A stretch of DNA of 25,475 nt. It comes from Syncephalastrum monosporum B8922. Its lineage: Eukaryota > Mucoromycota > Mucoromycetes > Mucorales > Syncephalastraceae. Both the position numbers and the translations under genes were made by a program. Where the stretch lies: contig JNEN01001167.1 of the NCBI GenBank assembly GCA_000697355.1, positions 1-25,475 of the forward strand, written 5' to 3'. Below, piece after piece: positions 20,423-25,475 of the stretch. Position 1 is the stretch's first letter, and each line of letters starts with the position of its first letter. The notes below the pieces were generated by a model. That model saw only the letters and a program-made list of their open reading frames with translations, ran no database searches and had not been told where the DNA came from.

Positions 20423-20803
20423 GGAAACTTGAAACAGAAGTAAAGCTGGGCTGGGTTGTGGGGGAAAAAAGAAAAAGAGAGATAAGAAGGAATAACAGTG
20501 GAACGAGAACCATGCGCGCTTTTCTAGCCCTTGTGTGTTTCATGCGTCACCTGAGTCAACGTGGTATGGCCCCAATCGTATGCGTCATTTTTTTTTCTCA
20601 TTTCCTTTCCTTCATTCCACCTCGATCTTCCTTTGTTGTAGACATTGCTTTTTCTTTCAAGGCATAGTTCATCTGATCCGGCCTAAGTTTGGTTTCTATC
20701 TTCCTATATTTTCTATTTTTCTCTTTCTACAAGTGGCCACTGGCATATTCTTTTAGGTTGCGTAAATGCGCTTCTGGGTTTGTTTACTTTCGCTATTTGA
20801 TTT
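20423..20803 (-). promoter_or_regulatory. Reticulon gene promoter and tRNase Z 3' flank
   Basis: This 381-bp gap separates two minus-strand genes. It is rich in A/G on the minus strand near the tRNase Z end and in pyrimidines nearer the reticulon ATG. No clear TATA box or ORF with support was found; the plus-strand ORFs here are short and Phe-rich. Confidence 0.4.
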
Positions 20804-23731
20804 CTATTGGACAGACTCGTCCTCGTCGGCCGGTGCTGTTTCATTAAACAGCAATCGGATGGCTTCTGTGTATTTTGGCAAGAAAGCCAGCTGCTGTATG
20901 TTGACCGACATGAGATCAAAGCTGAAACATGCGTTACTGTGATCGTCGGACAGGGTTGGTACTTTAGGATACCGTTGCGAGAAGTGATTCAACAGCGTAA
21001 ACCGTGCGTTCATCCTAGAGAAAATAGTGAGAACGTGATAATGCATAACTTGTCCACTTACTTTTTGCCCATCTCGATGGCCTCTCCAATAGTTGCATGG
21101 CGTTTGGCGCGTGCCTCTGCTTGCATGCCATCATCCATCGTGGCCTCGTGAATCAGTAGAGTGGCGTTCTGACCTGCTTGGACAAGGCTATCGCAGGGTC
21201 TCGTGTCACCCGAATAGCTGTGCATATTTTATCGAAGAATATGAGCCCTCTGTTTGCACGGTTTTAGATATTCTGCCAACTTACATGAGTTTCCAGCCTG
21301 ATTCATGCATGAGTGACAAACCATATGCCCAGCGACAATGAACAACTTCGACTGCGTTCACTGACTCAAGGCCAAGTGCCTGTCGAAGCTGATGGAGACT
21401 TCCATAAAAAAAGGGAAGTTCGACGTTAAGAAAAAAAGGAAATGAAAATTCTTCCTCGCTTTTAGTACCTTTCGAGGACATATCCGTGCGGCTCTTTTCC
21501 CGGCAGTATATGTTCATTTTGAATGAATTGCATCTTGGTCGCAAACTGTTCCACATCGCTATACTCTCTCAGCCAAGTCTCAAAGACGCGTGGTGCAATG
21601 ACATGGACGGGGTTTTCCTGAAAAATTTCAGCAGATTAGATCAAATAACATTCTACTTGTATGCTGCACCTGACGATGTCGTCTCAAGAGTTGAATGACA
21701 CCAAGGTGATGGTCGGCATGCAAATGAGAAACAAAGATACACCGGATCGCATTCAGTTCGTCGTCAAGCGCATCGCCAAAACGTCTCATCATTTGGCCCA
21801 AAGTGCCTTCGCCTGCGTCAAGCATAATTGATCCAAATCCGGGTATTTTGACGAGTGTCGCACTCACTGATAAATGAAGAATAGGGTCAGCATCTTTATC
21901 ATGCACGAAGCGAAAGAGGGAAATATACCATTTCTGTATTTGGCAGGGAGGGAGCTTCCTGTGCCAAGGGTGACGATGTGTACCTTGTCGCCTGAAAACG
22001 CATCGACCGGTGTCGAATCTGCCGCTTGCCGCGCGCGCACCACTTCCTCTTTGTACTCTGTCGATGTTTCGTCTGGGTGGGTCGTGTGATCAAACACGAC
22101 CGCGTCGTCTTTGGCAAAACCTGCTTTGGGCTCCAACTCAAACTTGAGCATATTACGACTAGGTGTGGCTCGAAGACCTTCGGGCAGTGGTTTGCTAGGG
22201 AGGGTGTTATAGTGAGGGATAGGGAAGACTTGGTCATTTAATTGTGACAGTTTGAGTTGGCTAATGGCGTGGCTTCGGAACAAGACTGGCTGCGCACAGA
22301 CGCTCTCAGTGCTGATCACATGCTGAGTAAAATCCGACGTGAATCAAATGTTCCATCTGGCAGATCCTTCCTTACCTCAGTCGACGTACTAAAGCGGCTC
22401 ATCCAATCTTGGTACCGTGGGTCTTGCAGGACATCGTCGCCGATTAGATGGACAACAAGCTTTGGCTGATGTGCAGTATCTGTCGTATTCTGGTATGCAT
22501 CGAATTCCCTCGACTCGATCAAACCATCGAGGTATTGGACATTTGGGCAGTCGACAACAATGAAGATCTAGCCAAAAGAAAGGGAAGAAGAAGTCAGTTA
22601 AGGCACTTGCAAAAAACACAAAACACAAAACACAAAAAAGCGACGCTCACATGGCCAGGGATGTCTGGGGCCATGACTTGATCCGGTCGTACGGCAGTAC
22701 CATCCTCAAGATGAATTGTCTCACCACGCTGAAGGCGCCCGAAGAGCGGACCGGGTTTGACACCGAGAGCCTTTGCTGCGTTGGGGTCGAATTTTCCCTT
22801 TCGTGTTGGTCCACGGCAAATGTAGGTGAGAGCGGCGGGGCAGCGTTTGGTACGCGGAAGTTGGCGTGACATGTACCGTGTATCGCGATGGCGAGCATTT
22901 TCGAGTGGTTCGCAGGACGCGTCCAGCGCAGTGGGCACAGGTGCCTTCTTGTCAAACATTTGTTTCAATATGCTTTGGCGGTAGCGTTGATCCTGCTGCT
23001 CTGAATTCTCTTCCACTGGGCTTGGTGAGCGGGATCGCTTTGCACCTGCATATCGACCTCCAGCGGGTAGCACTACCACAGCCGTGGCCCGCAGATTGCC
23101 ATCGTCAGCATTCATGCCGCTGCAAGTCAGCTCGTGGGCGTTTATTTCGAAGTTGGTTCTATGAACACAATGTCACCGAATAGGATGAATGAGGACACTC
23201 GTCAGAAAGCGTGTATACGATCGTACCTATATACAAACGACCGAGCAGCAGCCAGACTGTGGGTTACATTCTTGCCTCCATAAATATTTAGTTTGCGTAC
23301 ACCGGCATCGGCCAGGGTCAGGAGCATGCCTTTGATGATATGACCGTTTCAATACAAAATCACTGGATTGACAACAACACACGAGGAATCTTACCAAACA
23401 TGCCACCCATGCAATCCCACTGTACGCGAGTAAAGAAAATGCTATTGAGCTTGGATAGGCGAACGCGCTCCTCGACACAAAGTCTTTGTGTGCCTTCGCG
23501 GCAGTTGAACATGTAGCGATGCTTGTCATAATGAATAATAAGAGTGGGAGGACCCTCAGGAGACGATTGGCCGAGGAACTGGACGTGGGATTTCATCGTT
23601 CGCTTAGATAGAAACAAGCTCGAAGGACCAACTCGATTGCGGAGACAAGGTAGCGAGGAGAAAGAGGTGAGGCTAGAGACGTAAGGAGAACGAAGCGGTT
23701 GGTATAACGAAACCCTGCCCACCAAATGCAT
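20804..23731 (-). CDS. TRZ1: tRNase Z long form (ELAC2/Trz1 type), 10 exons, probable mitochondrial presequence
   Basis: Endonuclease that removes 3' trailers from tRNA precursors in nucleus and mitochondria. Exons 23731-23395, 23329-23227, 23158-22651, 22567-22376, 22322-21929, 21866-21670, 21617-21469, 21398-21285, 21217-21062 and 21014-20804 give 786 aa in frame. Long-form layout is clear: a degenerate N-terminal half (MKSHVQFLGQSSPEGPPTLI, FTRVQWDCMGGMFGMLLTLA) and a C-terminal metallo-beta-lactamase half with GTGSSLPAKYRN, LDAGEGTLGQMMRRFG, FVSHLHADHHLG (His559, His561, Asp563, His564), the exosite-side segment before SLHQLRQALG, YSGDTRPCD (Asp669), LIHEATMDDG (His688) and LLNHFSQRY (His727). 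The first 45 residues are Arg/Ser-rich with no acid, like a mitochondrial presequence, and a second Met at 23596 would give the shorter 741-aa nuclear form. Confidence 0.95.
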
Positions 23732-23739
23732 AAACTGTA

Positions 23740-23847
23740 TCAGGAAGATTTTTCATCATCCAAAATTTTTTTGAATTTCTTTTCTACTGCTGTCAGCACG
23801 CTCGTCGGAACCCGAACAGGCGCGGCGGCACAAACACTCACGGCCAT
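23740..23847 (-). other. Upstream ORF or alternative first exon of tRNase Z
   Basis: A 35-codon minus-strand ORF (MAVSVCAAAPVRVPTSVLTA then VEKKFKKILDDEKSS) ends 8 bp before the tRNase Z ATG at 23731. Its second codon is followed by GTGAGT, a good donor, and ATACAG lies just before the main ATG. Splicing 23841-23735 would join MA to FMHLVGRV in frame. Either a regulatory upstream ORF or a retained or alternative first intron is possible; sequence alone does not decide. Confidence 0.4.
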
Positions 23848-25052
23848 CGTAATACGTACTGTACACTGGAAACATTTATAAAACATGTGTAAGTAAATAT
23901 GTTACGCAGACGTTAGAGGTCAATTAATGTTGTCATGCATAACAAGCGTTTGCACATGTAAAAGAATACTAATTTGAAAGGCTTCAACACGAATGGCGGG
24001 CTCGAACAGCATACAATTGTGAAAATTTGCATATGCTAAAGAAATTGTAACTTGCCTACAAAGACTAGTAGGTTGTAGGGCATGGGTGATCAGCGAAGCA
24101 AAGAGAAGAGAAGGAGTGGAGCTATGATAAATCTAATGTTAATCGGCTCATTTTTATAGTGGAGGTTGTTCGCTCACTGACAAAGAAAAACGAGGAAAAG
24201 AAAACCTCTGAAGCAGAGAAGGACTGAGGTGTCAGGAAAGATCGATAACGCTTAGAATACTGTGAGACTCGAATAAGGGATTTTCATTATTGACACCTTG
24301 TTCTTTTATATTTATTTTATAGAATACATTCACACGTAAAAGTCCCTTTTGTCCTTAGTCACTTAATTTATCTCAGCATCTACTGATTGAATACAACATC
24401 ACACCCCCTCCAGACTCTTGGCGGGGTATATGTTCTGTTTTTGATGCGTTTGTTAGGTCTCTGTCTTGGTGGTGCACGATTTTTTTTCAGACATCGAAGA
24501 GCTGAGTTTATCATCCAGTTGCGTCACTTCCTTACGGGGGAAGTAGAGACGAGTAGACGGGAGGAATAAAGGATGTGGTAAAGTAAAGTGACAGTCACTG
24601 CGCAAAAAGCTATCTCGGATTTAAGGGACGAGTATCGTAATTATCCCGGAAAATAATCCTTTAATAAGCACTGAAAATTCATTTTTGTAGGTCTTAGTCC
24701 GGGATAGAATAAGCCCTTGATTTCGTGCTTACTCGCCCCTCATCCTTTAATTCCGTCACTATCACACATACACATGATTATCGAGAAACGACATTTGGGC
24801 CAATCATCCATCACGTAAGAAACGTTACGAACATGTTCTAGACCATATCCGAAAGAAACCTGCTGGAGCGTACATAATCATATACCTCTTCTATCATCAC
24901 ATTGGCTAGTAATACATCCATTTATATTTATATTTTTATTTTTTTCAAAAAATGACTATTTCATATGGCCAAGGTTATATGTATGATATATCAGCCTATT
25001 GATAGCTAAGATTAATCAATCGATAAATGCTTGCTTGTGTTTTTGGTACCTT
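23848..25052. other. Intergenic region with a fold-back element
   Basis: No convincing gene. A 60-codon plus-strand ORF at 24387-24569 has no motifs and is probably chance. The right half contains the imperfect inverted repeat at 24563-24754. The remainder is AT-rich and unremarkable. Confidence 0.5.
24563..24754. repeat. Imperfect fold-back (MITE-like) inverted repeat, about 190 bp
   Basis: Outer arms GGAATAAAGGATGTGG (24563-24578) and the complement of 24738-24754 match with one indel and one mismatch. Inner pairs also match: AAGGGACGAGTA (24623-24634) with 24730-24741, and ATTATCCCGG (24640-24649) with 24699-24710. A separate palindrome AGTGACAGTCACT sits at 24587-24599, and GTCACT recurs at 24755-24760. 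There is no coding capacity. Target-site duplication was not identified, so the boundaries and the transposon origin are tentative. Confidence 0.45.
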
Positions 25053-25475
25053 TCAGTATCGGCGACGGCGGCTCTTGGCTGCTCTTTCTTCTTCATGATC
25101 CCATTGAGTTTGCGTAGTAAGGCTTGATGGTGCTGGTATTGATGCACTCGGTGGCGTTGACGCAGCTTCTAGCTGTTACAATAACATGATACGTTTGAAA
25201 GCAGTGTTAGGCCATGTGTGAGATATTGAGTAACAGTCTTACCTCCAGCAATGTATCTTCATTGGAAATGCAGTCGCGGGCCGCATACTGGTGCTTGTTT
25301 CCCCACCTTCTTGCTAGAAGATGGCTTGCCGCCCAAGACTTGATGCAGCGGTCAAGTCCCAGGCCGTATCTTGCACATCTGTCTTCAAGACTGAGTATTG
25401 CTGTGCTTTGCATTTCCCGATCGATATCCTGCCATGGTTTTCTGAAGTTCTCGAGGTTGAGGTCGTCCTTTAACT
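25053..25475 (-). CDS. 3' end of an unrecognised gene, truncated by the window edge
   Basis: Two exons are supported: 25475-25243 (open to the edge) and 25172-25053, joined by a 70-nt GT-AG intron (GTAAGA donor, TAACAG acceptor) in phase 0. The protein reads LKDDLNLENFRKPWQDIDRE, then MQSTAILSLEDRCARYGLGL, then DRCIKSWAASHLLARRWGNK, ending with a Ser/Pro/Thr-rich segment and a basic tail EERAAKSRRRRY before TGA at 25055-25053. The first visible bases, AG then TTA, could be the end of another intron. The basic terminus could be a nuclear localisation signal. I do not recognise the family. Confidence 0.65.

Noticed and set aside
24387..24569. 60-codon plus-strand ORF with a hydrophobic start
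   Set aside because: Short, no family features, and it overlaps the fold-back element.

Overview
This window looks like nuclear DNA from a filamentous fungus, most likely a Mucoromycota-type zygomycete. The reasons are many short GT-AG introns (47 to about 135 nt), pyrimidine-rich leaders, a Gal4-type zinc-cluster regulator, and a DIRS-type reverse transcriptase fragment at the left edge. The lineage is an inference from gene style and transposon type. No ribosomal marker is present, no tRNA or CRISPR array was seen, and nothing suggests a bacterial operon.

Layout from left to right. 1-1113 (-): decayed DIRS-like retrotransposon (reverse transcriptase and the start of RNase H). 1114-4478: AT-rich intergenic DNA with a G-quadruplex motif, an A-run/T-run and a perfect 57-bp tandem duplication. 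4479-5580 (+): glucosamine-6-phosphate deaminase, 4 exons. 5918-7440 (+): Ngl2/Ccr4-like exonuclease, 6 exons. 7490-9458 (-): Sam50 outer-membrane assembly barrel, 8 exons. About 9562-9960 (+): small unrecognised gene divergent from Sam50. 11737-12030 (+): Pmp3-type membrane proteolipid, 2 exons. 12921-13541 (-): unrecognised 206-aa protein. 15521-18611 (+): Zn2Cys6 transcription factor, 8 exons including a 12-nt microexon. 18696-19244 (-): secreted acidic protein. 19449-20422 (-): reticulon-like ER-shaping protein. 20804-23731 (-): long-form tRNase Z, 10 exons, with a probable mitochondrial presequence. 25053-25475 (-): 3' end of an unrecognised gene that runs off the right edge.

The genes are mostly housekeeping and do not form one pathway. 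Sam50 and tRNase Z share a mitochondrial theme, and the Ngl2-like protein and tRNase Z share RNA processing, but they are not adjacent as a unit. Several 3' ends are packed closely: the Ngl2-like and Sam50 genes converge with 49 bp between stops, and the transcription factor and the acidic-protein gene converge with 84 bp between stops. I found no convincing undescribed multi-gene system. The best leads are two or three unrecognised proteins, the dual-start and upstream-ORF arrangement of tRNase Z, microexons, and a fold-back element near the right edge.

All exon models were built by hand from frame continuity, splice dinucleotides and family motifs. No alignments were run.
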